From the NCBI GenBank assembly GCA_029891385.1, contig CM057233.1, positions 32,408,540-32,472,539 on the forward strand: DNA of 64,000 nucleotides. The letters run 5' to 3'. The first letter of the stretch is position 1; each line of letters opens with the position of its first letter. The notes below the pieces were generated by a model. The model searched no databases, had not been told where the DNA came from, and was given only the letters and a program-made list of their open reading frames with translations. This DNA comes from Erythroxylum novogranatense. Taxonomy: Eukaryota > Streptophyta > Magnoliopsida > Malpighiales > Erythroxylaceae. Position numbers and translations under genes: made by a program. This document shows positions 46,901 to 58,925 of this stretch, piece by piece.

Positions 46901-49157
46901 AAGTTATGAAGTTTGAAACATTGCTATTATTGTTCACGGATACTGTTCCATTGGTCATTCTAGCCAGCAACTTTGAACAAGTTTTTACCCCTTTTAATGG
47001 TTGAATTGATTTTTGCTCCCTCATGAATTTTGTAAAGCATTTTTTCATCTTTCTATTGAGGTATAGTATGCAAATGTTGGACTGAGGATTAAGAAGTTAT
47101 AAGGTTTCGAGAAATGCAGTTACTGTTCATGTTGTCATTGTGGGCAGAAACTTTAAGTGACGTGTTATCCCTCATAGAGTTAGAATTTGACCAAAAGGTC
47201 TTCTTGAAGATTGTAGTTCATATTTAGAGCTTTCCATTGGTATGTACATTGTCACTTTTGGACTTGGGATTAAGAAGTTACGAGGTTGAAAAAAAAAGAT
47301 TGTTAAATGATGAAATATGACCTCATATGAAGAAGAAAATGATTTCAGGCTTGAGTGGAATTGATAATGTCCTTTTGAAATTGAAGTTGTTTTGAAATTT
47401 CTGAATGATGAAATTTATTGCCTTTGGAATGATTTTAAGAAATTATCATTCATTATGTTTGAAGTATATAAGAAATGTCTACAATGATTAAATTCAATAT
47501 TTTGAATGATTTGATAAAATCGCTCTAAGTGTGGCATTTTTGTGTTTGGAATAATTGAGAATTGCTATGTGTAATTATGTGAGATTGTAAATGTCAATTT
47601 GTTTGATATGTCATAATATGAAAACAAAGTTTTTGAAATACGCCTTCGGGAGTTCCAAGTTTCAAGTATGAATTATGTGTTATGTGGGTTTGGTTAGGTC
47701 CCATAAGATAGAGTCAGTGCATTGTCTCGTTTTGAAAGGCTTCTCCCGCCTACCCGCTAGTGGCACTGAAGCTCCAATTTCGGACTCCCATAAGTTCACG
47801 GTTGCATAGGACCGCTATGCGGGAATATGCAGTACGTTCCGTTTGGACCAAAACCAAACCATTCTGACATATTATGTGATTTTGATTTATTTATAATGTG
47901 ATGCATTTATATGTTCTTCCATTCATATTTTCGATTATATTTATGAATTTTGAAAATTTTTGGAATTTCGAGATATGAAAATTTGAGGTTTGAAATTGTG
48001 AAAAGATTGAAAATTTCAGTATAAAAGATTTAAAAAGTGGAAAGGTTTAAGAAATAAGTTCTTGAAAAATTTTGCTAAATGGTAAATGTTTTGAGAAATG
48101 GATTTTGTTTATTTTTCAATTATAAATATGTTATCCACGAGGTATTTCAGCTCACCTCCCTTTCATCCTCATCTTCAGGTATTCGAGCAGGAGGTTGGAT
48201 GAAAGAAAGTCAAGATGTTCTTCGATTTTGTTTGTTTTGTACTTTGTGAAATTTCGAAATGTAAAGAAATTATGAATTTATATTTGGAATTGAGTTTGTG
48301 TATGAAGTATGGGTATGTAGATGATTGATGTATTCATGTATTGAATTGAGTTGTGTATGATTATGGAATTAGATTATGTAAGTAAATTGTGGTTAGTATA
48401 TATGATTGTGAATGTGATTAAGATTGAATATGATTGTGTTTTGGGTTCCGGACGAGAGGTCCGAGGATAATGATTATGATTGAGAATATTGAAGTGTTTA
48501 GGTGTAGGTTTGTGTTTGTGTATGCTGGGATTCCAGACGGGAGGTCCGAGAAATTGGTGTTATGTTTTGGAATATTAGAAGTGTGTTTTGCTATTTGCAG
48601 ATTTTTGGGTTGTTACAATTATAGCTGTTATGCTGCCCGATTTTTGTTAACGAACAAATTAATTTTAATAAATATAGATGTATTTTGGGATTTGTATAAG
48701 CGTATCAAAACCTTTAGAATTGAATATAAGATTAAGATATACTTGATTTCGATAAGTCAAGTAATTTGAGGTTATGGAAAATTTTGGTAAAAGAATTTGA
48801 AATTAAAATGGATGAATTTCCAAAATAAGATTGAATGAAGAGAAAAAGGAATGAATATTCTGAGAAAGAAAAGAATGAAAAAAAATTATACCGATTTCGG
48901 ATTAGTCAAGGTTTCCAGCGCAACGTGACTCTTTTCTAAAGCTTTTGTTCGCGGATGTCGGATATTCGTTTCACTTTCGATTCCTTTGTTCTGCATTTTG
49001 TTATCCGATTTGTTCGATTCAATTTGAATTCGATTCCGTCGATTCGCTTTCGACACTTCCGCTTATGACTTCCGATCCGATTTGTTTTCCGCTTTGTTCT
49101 CCATTTTTCGTTCTTTGTTTTTCGATTGGGGTCTGGTCCCGAGATCAGGTCCCAACA
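43910..49157 (+). repeat. Solo LTR of the large-LTR family (5248 bp)
   Basis: It starts TGTTGGACCCCG and ends CAGGTCCCAACA, flanked by the perfect duplication gattg (43905-43909 and 49158-49162). No primer site, tract or coding frame is present. It is alignable by eye with the LTR at 58926-63286 (for example AGAGTTGACTT near 44200 against 59090, and TTATCCACGAG near 48130 against 62320). It carries two blocks of three degenerate units about 180-195 bp apart (44230-44700 and 46790-47290). At the site where relatives carry GC-rich or 34-bp arrays (about 44700-44760) it has only plain AT-rich sequence. Confidence 0.92.
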
Positions 49158-49162
49158 GATTG

Positions 49163-49801
49163 TGTTAACCCTCTTTATCTGCCTAGTTGTGTTTGATAAT
49201 GAGATTGTGCTTGAACCAATTGACTAATTGCATTAACTTGTCCATTTCACACACTAAGATGCATTTAACAAGGTTTTAGTTAACGGAGTTCGTTAATTAA
49301 AACCTTGAACTTAAAGAATCCCTCAAGGTTCTAAGGCTTAAGAGCACTTAATGGGATCTTGAGAAATGGAGTTCATTGATCAAGATCCTGGACTTGAGGA
49401 GAAGTCTTTAAGGTTATTATTTGAAAACTTAGTGAATTTCACTTCCCAAAAATTGTTTTGAACCATGATAGCCTAAGCTCGTTTTCAAGAGGATTTATTA
49501 TCATTTGCTTATTACTCAAAATTTCAATTCCACTTACTTCTTAAAAATCCAAAAATATACTTTTTATACTTTGTCCTTCAATTTAGTTAAATTTCCTTAG
49601 TTCTCTTTAATGACCAAAACCCCCATTTTATCAACTTTGATTGCAATTTTTGACAATTAGGCTAGCTTAGACTTTTTTTCACTTGGTTCCAATTAAGTGA
49701 GACGACCCAAGGTTGCAACCTGTACTACAATCTTGGAATTTGTTATTTTTGACCGGTTTTCAAGGATCGATCTTAAGGTCGAATCGACAGAGCCGCGATT
49801 A
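49163..49801 (+). repeat. Athila-like 3' LTR, right part
   Basis: It continues the LTR after the solo LTR and matches 15170-15807. The last bases are GCGATTA where the 5' LTR has GCGATCA, a C-to-T change of the terminal CA. It is followed by the cacat duplication. Confidence 0.92.
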
Positions 49802-49806
49802 CACAT

Positions 49807-51120
49807 CTCAAAATTTTATGTAAGGCCAACACCTTTGGGCAGAATAACCAAACATAAAATCAAAGACAACCCCCAACATGCAAGCGAAACAATTCAGAAT
49901 ACTGACTTGAAAGGCCACTTTGGTGATTACATTCTCATCAGCATCCAAAAAGTCCGCATCCATAAGGGATACATCTTTATATCATCCTCACATTCTTTAT
50001 GGACATACTGTATGTGACAATGTAACCTCAATAAATGCAAAAATTCGAATGCACAACCTCATTATCACACACACGTGCTGAAGACATTCTCTGAAAACTT
50101 CATTTGAGATTTTCGTAAACGAAAAATCTCAATACAGTGACTATCGTGCGTCACCGGATACTGAACCGAGCTCTTGAGATATGACAACCTCACATATCTC
50201 CTTTATGGCAAGTTCATTGCATGAAAATTCACTCAAAAATGGCTTCAGAATGTCTCAATTCCTATTTCTGATTGACTATCACGCAATCCTAAACACTGAA
50301 AATAAGACCCAAGGCACGAGACTTCATGTATCTCCCTTATACGAAGTCCGAAGCATGAAAATTCAATCGAAATCGAATTCAGAATACCTTAATTTCTTTT
50401 TCTAGAGTTAAATTTTAATTTATCACAAATGTAATAAATCCATAAAATTAGAAAAAGGCTACTTTATAAATTTCCCAGACCTGAAAACTGACCCAAAACA
50501 CCCCGGGGTAGCTTTACGAGAAATCTAGAATTTTTGGTGTTTTTTTAATCAATGTAGCATTTATGTATGGCTGACATCAGCCGCCGATGTCATCGCTGAT
50601 GTCAGTGCGCGTGACAGTGTGGTGTGCGTGTGGCGTTGCACACGTGCCACCACGCATAAACGTGCAGTGCATGGTCGACACATGTCGTGCATCCGAACAT
50701 GCCACGTTTTGGACGCGTGGACAGTCCGTGCACTAGCCACGAGTCGCGCGTTGGTTGCATGCGCGACATGTGTCACCCGTCCGCTGGAGCCGTGTGTCGA
50801 CACGAAATTGGCGCGTTTGCCACACTCGTCGGCCGTACGTGCGCCCACTAGCGTGCAACAGTGACGTTGGACGTGCGTGGCGCACGCGCCCGATGTTCTC
50901 TTGCCCCTTCGACTTTGGAGACGATTTTCGACATCCCGGGAGGTTGTTTTTCACTCCGTTCAGCCTGTTTTTAACCCATTTTTCATAACTAACCTTGTGT
51001 AAATCACTTTTATGCAATTATATACATAAACAAACTGAAAAACGAATCAAAAACTAAGAAAAATCAAATGAGATGAAAAACTAAAAAAACCTTCTTTTCC
51101 GGCAATTCGATCACGTAACC
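49807..51120 (-). mobile_element. copia-A leader region with a GC-rich island
   Basis: Minus-strand sequence between the copia-A primer site and the Athila-like insertion. No credible coding frame. At 50570-50900 a sharply GC-rich island holds many CACGTG-like, GTGTCGACAC and TGACATCA/TGATGTCA words, including an inverted pair at 50571-50604. Open frames on both strands there come from low stop density in GC-rich sequence and show no family motif. Confidence 0.55.
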
Positions 51121-51132
51121 GCTCTGATATCA
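51121..51132 (-). promoter_or_regulatory. copia-A primer binding site, tRNA-Met type
   Basis: On the minus strand this reads TGATATCAGAGC, one base from the standard TGGTATCAGAGC. It lies beside the LTR end at 51135 and fixes the minus-strand orientation. Confidence 0.75.
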
Positions 51133-51134
51133 CA

Positions 51135-51773
51135 TGTTAGTACGTAGTGGGAGCTTTATTATGTACCCCGGATCTACATGAAAGGATCAAAAATGAAAGT
51201 AATGCGGAATACTTAGATTTCGGTTCCATCTCTGATTCCGATGTCGATTCCGAGCTTCAAACGACTCCGAATCTCCCGAGGTCTTTAGTGGAAAGTGCTC
51301 ATCGACTCACGAGCAAGGCCTTTCTAAAGTTTTCTCAAGTTCTGAGCTTCCCTAACGAGTCAAGAATCCTTATGCTCGTGAACATTTTGTTAAGTAACTA
51401 CAGGAGACCTTATCTTTATATAATTTTCCTACCGGGCTTCCCCATTACAAAATCGATATGGACCCGGTCTACATTAATTGGGACCCATTTTTCACCCAGA
51501 CTTCGACCCATTAATTTAGATCATTTATTGAGTCACTTTATTATCTTTATCTGTATTAAATGACGTAATTTAATCGATATTTATTTAAAAATCAAAATTG
51601 CGATTAATGTTAGTCTAACTTTATGAGACATAAACAAAATATCTTACATGGCTAACAAACGGTAACATTATGTTCGTTCTCCACAGTGGTTTCAAAATCT
51701 TTTCCTTACTTTGATTTTTTAATTTTTTTCTAAATCGGAACTTTTGCTTTGATGGTTTAAAGTGGGTATTACA
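51135..51773 (-). repeat. copia-A 5' LTR (639 bp)
   Basis: On the minus strand it starts TGTAATACCC and ends ACGTACTAACA, next to the primer site. No second copy is in the window; the other LTR would lie left of the window. The element type is inferred from the copia integrase piece at 7277, on the same strand and in the right order; a separate element truncated at 49807 cannot be excluded. Confidence 0.65.
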
Positions 51774-53000
51774 ATAAAAGTTGGATCCATATTATTTGAA
51801 GTAAAGGCACCATTGGCAAAGTGCATTCCATTTTTGGAGTAAAAGTTAAATTCCAATGCCACGAACTACAAGCACTAATGACTTTTGTTCCTTTTTGAGT
51901 GTTGCGGTGGTCCAGCACAACAAAATCGAAGGATACGAATATATTTCCCTGGAGAACTATGGAACGATAATTTATCCTCTTGAATTTATTGAAGTTATCA
52001 TCAATTTTCTATTTAGGGCGGTGTGCGATGAATGTTCAATAAGCTAACTATGTCAAAAGAAAATCAAAACGATAATAGATTAACTAGAAGAAGACACTAC
52101 TTGCAATGCGTTATGAAACAATTATTGCACCATTCACTATGATATTTTCATAATTTCAAAAATAATGTAAAAAGGAATAATTTATCATTTTAATTTTTTG
52201 AAACCAAAATTTTAAAAAAATTTATTTCAAACTAATGATATTATAAACAAGATTGAACTTTCATTTTAGTATTAAAATAACCAGAAGCATAAATGTCAAC
52301 AATTTTAATCTTATCAATCTTGTTATAATAAATTGCACGTTAATTCATATTTTATTTTTATTTTCAATTTTTGTTTGAGGTTTAAATCTTATAAATATTT
52401 TTGGAAAATTATGCTAATAAATTTTCAAAATAACGCAAGTGGTTTAATGAATTTATACACTATTCATCTTATCGTATTAACATATATTATACAAATTTTC
52501 AGTTTAAAAAATTGAAAATTGTATGAATCTTAAGATATTGAACACATGAAAAATATTCTCCACTTTTTACTGCATAATATGATATTTTCTAAAAAAATGA
52601 TTTAATGAATAGATATTAAAACGAAGAAAATATTCAAATTGATATTAAAGCGTAGTAAAAGATATAAACATGCATGTACTTATATTGAATGGATCTCAAA
52701 GTATGATCATTTGGAATGATTGTCGAAAGGCTAAACGATTAATTTTCGTGTTAAAAAAGAAAAGAAGGAAAGGTATTAATAAAGAATGATAATAAGCCTT
52801 ACAAGAGGGCATAGGGGGGGTCCCCTTTGACACCAGGGAAGTGTAATGTTTTTAAACTAAACAAACACACGTAAGGACCAGGGAAGGGTAATGTTTTTAA
52901 ACTAATCAAACACATATAAGGAGAATATCGTATTAATAACTAGAGAAGGTTGAAGCCACCAAGTATTCAGTTTAAAAACTGAGCTCTTTGATGCTGTTAA
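51774..53000. other. AT-rich spacer with no recognisable gene
   Basis: Mostly AT-rich sequence. A 63-residue open stretch at 51856-52047 on the plus strand (NKIEGYEYISLENYGTIIYP) is unrecognised and may be chance or a gene scrap. A 45-bp word (accagggaag...taagg) is repeated twice in tandem at 52832-52921. No transposon boundary could be fixed. Confidence 0.5.
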
Positions 53001-53058
53001 TAATTTTAGAGATGAAAATATCTATATGTTTGGACCTGACTTCAAATCTCCTAATATT

Positions 53059-53298
53059 TCATTCTTTCCATATAGTCTGAACACACATAATAATAGCTAT
53101 GATATGAGGTAACATCATGGGAGTTCTTTGAGTAGCTAGCCATTGGACAACACTGAAGAAAGTAATAAATTGATTAGGCCAATGGCAACTCAATTGAATA
53201 GCTCTCCAAACCCAGTAACTCCTCTCACACATGAAAAATAGATGATCTCGTGTTTCTTCCTGATTTAAACAAAAGGGACAATAGGTATTGATGTACAA
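53059..53298 (-). pseudogene. LINE C-terminal zinc-binding (zf-RVT) region
   Basis: The frame reads YCPFCLNQEETRDHLFFMCE then RSYWVWRAIQL, the C..C...E..HLF..C pattern of the zf-RVT domain at the C-terminus of plant L1 reverse transcriptases. The zinc ligands Cys-Cys-His-Cys are all present. Upstream, the MWFTI and NRLNIIDRL segment is also in place across a stop. It is a remnant of the larger LINE. Confidence 0.88.
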
Positions 53299-53930
53299 GT
53301 AACTAAGTCGATCAATTATATTTAATCTATTTTATATAGTGAACCACATAAGAAAGGATGTTCTTAAGGGTGGGGGTGTTAATTTTGTGCCAGATGATTC
53401 GGTGCCATCTTACTTTAGGTTTCCTCACCTGTAACAAATCCCTTATGAGTTTATTTGATAGGAGGTGGGTAAGACTGGTAAACTAATATAACGTATGTTG
53501 ATTAAGAGAGGAAGGATATGAAGGTTGCAAGTGTCTGAGGTTCTTTGGCAAATGCCAACTATCACTATTGATGAAGGATTCCATCTTGGTATGTAGAAGG
53601 AGATAGATAGGAGTTTTAGGTAGTTGTTGTGCATGGAAAAGAGTTCCTTCCCTTGTCTAATTATTGATCCCTAGGGAAATTAACTTTGCATTGCCAATGG
53701 TGCAAGTTGTATAATCCTGTACAATATTTCTTAGGTGCAGTAATTGATTCAGAAAATATGAATTACTGGGAGACATACATACAATCCAGATGCTTAGCAG
53801 TTTAAGAAAATAAAAATGGATCCACCTTAGCCATAAAGATTTTCTGTCTTTGATAATCCACCATAATCACTTCAATATGAGGGATTGGTTTGTGAGTATA
53901 AAAGAAGTAATAGTGAGTCCTTTTTCTTTT

Positions 53931-55861
53931 GGGTAGAAAATGTTAGTCCATTTAATTTTTGCACTTTAACTCTTGTCGATTGATTCCACAAGAAGTCTTT
54001 GAGTATACTTTCTATTGCCTTGATCACCCCTATGGAAAGAAATATATATGAGCTCCAATTAGATATGTAATAAGCTAAGAAGAAATTTGATAGGTTAGAA
54101 TTTCCCTAAAAAGATAAGAATTTATTCACCTAGGAGCCTATTCTTCTTTGAATTTTATCTACAATTTGAGTGCATTCGATGGTGGTAAGTCTTGTTGTTG
54201 AAACCAGAAGACCCAGATATTACACAGGTGGTGCTTTGTCAGCCCTTTAACAATTAAATCAATTATTTTTAGTAAGAATATAATTCAAGGTTTTAGTTTA
54301 GCCTTTTAGTTATAGATGAAAGATGAGTGATTTTTTACTGTGTTAAATTAGGTATAGTAAAAGAAAAGTTGACAACATTTACTCAAATATAGGACTAAAT
54401 TCATTTTCTCCATAAACTTATATAAAATTTTAAATTTATTTTTGTAACCCAATATAAATGCTACATTTTAGGAAAACAAATTCAAAACTGCCTAAGCTTT
54501 TAATTTTTTAATTTAATGTCTAACCTCTTATAAGTTTCAATTAAGTGACTACTCTTTCAAAGTTTGTACAATCAATTCAAAACATTGTCTCTGTTATTTT
54601 TTTTTATTTAATGTGACATATCCAATAAATATAAGAAGAGATTCCGTTCATTATTAACATTACAAAACTAATGAAGATAATACTTTAAACTCAGTTGTAC
54701 AAGTCTCAAAAGGTTTTTCACCAACTAAAAATTTTAAAAGTTTAAAAATTGAATTAAGAAACCTAAGAAGATTAAATACTTTTGAATTTATTATCTCTCA
54801 TATTTAAAGAGAAGCAAGTTTTCATCCTACACTTTATTCAAGCTCATTGTGGGTAGAAAATGGCAGTCCTTTTAATTTTTGCAATTCCTTTAACTCCCAT
54901 CAATTGATTCCACAAGAAGTCTTTGAGTATCCTTTCTATTGCCTTGATGACCCCTTTGGAATGGAATATATGTTAGCTCCAATAGATATGTAATAAGCTA
55001 AGAACATAATTGATAAGTTAGAATTTCCCTACAAAACATAATAATTTATTCCCCCAGGAGCCTATTCTTCTCTAAATTTTCTCTACAATTTGAGTACATT
55101 CGATAGTGGTAAATCTTATTGTTAAGACCAGAAGACCCAGATATAACAAGGGTGGTTCTTTCTTAGCCATTTAACAATTAAATGAATTATATTTCTAAAT
55201 AAGGTAATTTATAATTCATTTAACAATTAAATGAATTATTTTGGTAAGAATATAATTAAAGGTTTTAGTTTAGTCTTTTAGTCATTGATAAAAATGAGTG
55301 AAGTTTTACCATGTTAAATTAGGTATAGTAAGAGAAAAGTTGACAACACTTACTCAAACATAGGACTAAACTCATTTTCTCCATAAACTTATATAAAAAT
55401 TTTAAATTTATTTTGTAACCCAATATAAATGCTATATTTTAGGAAAACAAATTCAAAAGTGCCTAAGCTTTTATTTTTTAATTTAGTGTCTAACCTCTTA
55501 TAAATTTCAATTAATTGACTAATCTTTCAAAGTTTGTACAATCCAATTCCCAATTCAAAATATTGTCTCTGTTATTTTTTCATTTGATGTGACATATCCT
55601 TTAAATTTAAGAAGAGTTTCCATTCGTTATTAACATTATAAAACTAATGAAGACAATATTTTAAACTAAGTTGTACAAATCTCAAAAGGTTTTTCACCAA
55701 ACTAAAAATTTTAAAAGTTTAAAAATTGAATTAAGAAACCTAAGAAGATTAAACACTTTTGAATTTATCATCTCTTACATTTAAGGAGAAGCATGTTTTC
55801 ATCCTCTTATATTACATAACGTTATATTGTTAGAATACATTTTATTTAAGCTTATTGTGGT
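53931..55861. repeat. Tandem duplication of about 0.92 kb within the LINE
   Basis: Unit 1 starts gggtagaaaatg at 53931 and unit 2 starts with the same word at 54851. Both contain the LINE segment (AAGAAGTCTTTGAGTAT) and then an AT-rich stretch ending AAGCTTATTGT or similar. Unit 2 is about 1.0 kb because of an extra 40-bp internal duplication at 55190-55240. The units differ by many substitutions, so the duplication is old. Confidence 0.9.
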
Positions 55862-57420
55862 TTGGGACATATTTAAGCATCTTTACTTATAATCTTTTAA
55901 AAATTAAAGAAAATGTATGAAAGAATAAAGCTTCTTAGGGAGTCAAAACTTGTATTATGAACCTAGGAATGGTTTCTTAAGAGATTACATCAAAAGTAAT
56001 AGATAAACAACTTAGATGTCTCAATAGAAAGACCATCTATCGAGACTACGCACATAAACTCTTGTAAAATCAATTGAGCGAATGTAGAGTGGTCATAATA
56101 TTAGCTTCATATTAGCTTATACATCTAAATTTCCACTTGATCAAATTATTTTCTAGTAATGGAAACCATTTGTGTTCCTTCTTATACTACACTTACTTCT
56201 TTAGCACCATCGACTATCCATGCTCAATGCTCAAGCCACCATCTCTTATCCATGCTAACAATGAAAAGTTTATTATCAGAGTTGGGAAAAACTATATCTG
56301 GTCCAAGAAATAAAGTTATGGAAGAAGCTCCTTATGTCTAGACTTTTTTATTTGACAAAGATCCTAATATTCCTTTCTCTCTAAGGGGAATATATACACT
56401 AGTTGAGAGTACCCTTAAAGAGAACGAGGTCCCTTTCCTTTTAGCAATTTCATTTTAGAATCTCAATTAATAATCTATGACATTAGTCTTGCAAAAGACC
56501 ATCAGTAAAAGATAGGTAGAATATCACCTATTTAGCAAAGGAAGGATCAACTTATCTTATTCTCTTCCGAAATTTGAATACCTTAGATGGTTTCCCTTTT
56601 ATCCCGACTATGAATGAAGTAGTTATGATACATCATTCAATCCAATTGAGGAATTTAAGGGGAAAACTAAAAGCCTTTAAAGATTGTAACATGAAATCCC
56701 AACTAATTAAGTCAAATGGCTTGTGAAAATAAATTTTTTTAGCAAAATCCTTCATTTGGTGTCTTTTAAACAACTATTGACAAGAATGTTGTCACCTATA
56801 TTCCTTCCTTTAATATAGGCTCCTTGAAAATTATAGCTCGTAGATTTTAAGCAAACCTTAGTCAGATGGCTAAGATTTTGGAAACGATTTTGTAAATTGT
56901 ATTATGGTAGGATATTGGCATAAAATCTTTAAGGGAATTAAGGTTAAGCTTTTTGAGGGGCAAAGAAATGCAAGTTTTATTAAATTTCTTAAGAAGTTTA
57001 CTAGAGTTAAAGATCTCCAATTCTATATTGATAGTTTGATTTCTAACTAGGCTACGGGCTTTCTTGAAGAAGAAAGTAGTCAAACCATCAAGACTCGGAG
57101 CTTTGTTAAAGATGATGCTCTTTAGATAACACTCTATATCACTAGAGTTGATGGACCTAAAAAGCTTTAGTAATAGACTAAGGCATGAAAAAGGAGAGTT
57201 GCTATAAAGAAGAGTAGGTCTTATTAGAGAGATCTATGATTTCTTAAAGGTAGAAGAAGGCCTCTTTTTTAAGATACTTGTGGTATTAGATTCTCTTACC
57301 ATTATCTTTGAACAAGTCCATGATGTTGTTAATCTTTCTTCAAGTAAAGATGAATTTAGAGAAGTAAATACAATTTTTGCCCTCATTACATAACCAATGA
57401 ATTCTTGATTTTTGTTTTAG

Positions 57421-58925
57421 CAATGAGTTGTAAGCCTTAAGCGCTCTAGTATAGTGGTTATAACAACTTTCTAAGTTTTGAGTTTATAGTTGTTCTTAGG
57501 ATCCAAGTGGGGTTCATTTTGAGCATTATTAGGAGTGCTTGTAATTTCCTTAATGTGAAGACTTTTATTATTTACAGATTTTAGGTGTAACTCTTCTTTA
57601 GGCAGGTTAGCAATGGATAGACCCTCCTTTTCAACTAAAGAAAAGTAAGATAACTTTACAATTATGGAAACATCCCTTAAAACTTGATACTAGGTCTTTC
57701 TATAGCTAGAAGATAGCTTCAAATCATTAACAATAGTAGTTTGAGTGATAACATTGAGTGAGTTTTGGTTAGGGGCGTAATTCTGAGAGTTTTTGAGAGA
57801 GCTAAAGTTAGAACAACCTTAACAAAGGCCCTTAGGAGGGAATGAAGTTTAAATAGTAGGAGCGTCATCAAAAAGAGAAAGAGGGAAATAAAAGGAGTTA
57901 AAATTTGAAAACTAGTTATTAAAAGTTATAAGGGAGAAACATGTGGAAAAACTATAAATGGTAAGAAAGAGCAAATTAGAAAAAAAAAACTGAGGGGCTT
58001 AGAGAATGTAGGGAAATAGAAGTGATGAGGGATATGATTAAAAAAGAAGACAAGTAGATAGAAAAGAAAAGGGTAGGAGAATAGATAGTTGGAAAAAGGG
58101 TAAAGAAGTTAGAAAATGAAAAGAGTTAGAAAACCAGACAAAATAGAAGGAAAGAAGTAAGTTAAAATAGAGATGGAAAGAGGGGAAAAGGAAAGAAAAA
58201 CTAAAAAAGGACAAGGATCAAGAAACATAATCAGGTGGGAGGTAGTAAGTGGTTGCTTGATATAAGAGGCAAAGTAGTAAGAGAAGAGACCTTCTCACAC
58301 TAGCCATAACTTGAAGCTAGAGGAAGCAAGCCAAACATGAGAGAAATAAAGAAGTATGTTAAAATAGAGAAGGAAGGATGGTCAAAGGAGCAAAAAATGG
58401 AAAAAGACAAGAATCAATAAAAATAATCAGGTGGAAGGTAGTGAGTAGTTGCTTGATGGAAGAGACAAAGTAGTGAGAGAAGAAATCTTGTTACACTACA
58501 CATAACTTGAAGCTATATTTTGGGAAAACATTACCCTATTTTGTATGATTGAGAACCCTCTTGAATTAAGTGATGTATTATATTTAAATGATAGATAATA
58601 TCTCATGATCATTAGTAATTAAAGTATCATATTTTAATAAAAATATAATTTATATAGAATTATCTAGTGATTTTAAAATCTTAGCAACATATAAGAAATT
58701 TAATTATGAATATATTTTGTAAAATTATGAAATTTTACTATTTATTTGATGGTTGTTAAAGATTGGGATTACAAAATATCTTATATGAAGGAAATAACAT
58801 ATTACATGGTGCATCACCAACATAAGTGGAACTTATTTATTAGAGTATCCTTTCACATATTACTTTAGTTGTCTAGCTAGGAATCATTATGAAAACTTAA
58901 ATAATGAGAAGAGAAGTAGATGGAA
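57421..58925. other. Spacer with purine-rich block and 197-bp tandem duplication
   Basis: No coding frame. 57880-58240 is strongly purine-rich (AAAGAGAAAGAGGG-type). Two units of about 197 bp start at 58154 and 58351 (agaagtaagttaaaatagag and a variant), each ending CATAACTTGAAGCTA. The left part may be LINE 5' sequence, but I cannot show it. Confidence 0.6.

Larger units (their letters stand above)
14207..49801 (+). mobile_element. Athila-like Ty3 element lacking RT, RNase H and integrase, with three nested guests
   Basis: The LTRs start TGATTGAGCCC and the element is bounded by a 5-bp duplication cacat (14202-14206 and 49802-49806). Inside are a tRNA-Asp-type primer site, one gag-protease frame, an envelope-position ORF, several tgggggag-type tracts and a 3' LTR. 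Without copia-B (16964-26670), gypsy-2 (29727-40256) and the solo LTR (43910-49157), each with its extra target copy, the element is about 10.1 kb. No RT, RNase H or integrase sequence is present between protease and the last ORF. Gag and primer site place it near Athila. The final CA of the 3' LTR has become TA. Confidence 0.88.
53040..57420 (-). mobile_element. L1-type LINE, degenerate, minus strand
   Basis: On the minus strand, plant L1 reverse transcriptase blocks appear in order. At 57330-57420 KQKSRIHWL; at 56862-57000 LNSLKDFMPISYHNTIYKIV; at about 56800 YIKGRNIGDNIL; at 56620-56700 a FISWDF/LKAF equivalent. At 56470-56490 FTDG stands where the catalytic F.DD is expected, so the second Asp is lost. 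The downstream region gives STTRLTTIECTQIVDKIQRR (54140-54210, repeated at 55070-55130). The C-terminal zinc-binding zf-RVT region lies at 53059-53298. Many stops and a 0.9 kb duplication make it inactive. The 5' endonuclease part was not seen. Confidence 0.85.

Noticed and set aside
50561..51017. Several 77-95 residue frames on both strands
   Set aside because: Stop codons are rare in this GC-rich island; the peptides are His/Arg/Thr-rich and show no motif.
51856..52047. 63-residue plus-strand frame as a host gene exon
   Set aside because: No recognised domain, no splice context and no neighbouring exons; kept only as a note in the spacer entry.
56159..56341. 60-residue plus-strand frame
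   Set aside because: It is antisense to the LINE region and has no motif.
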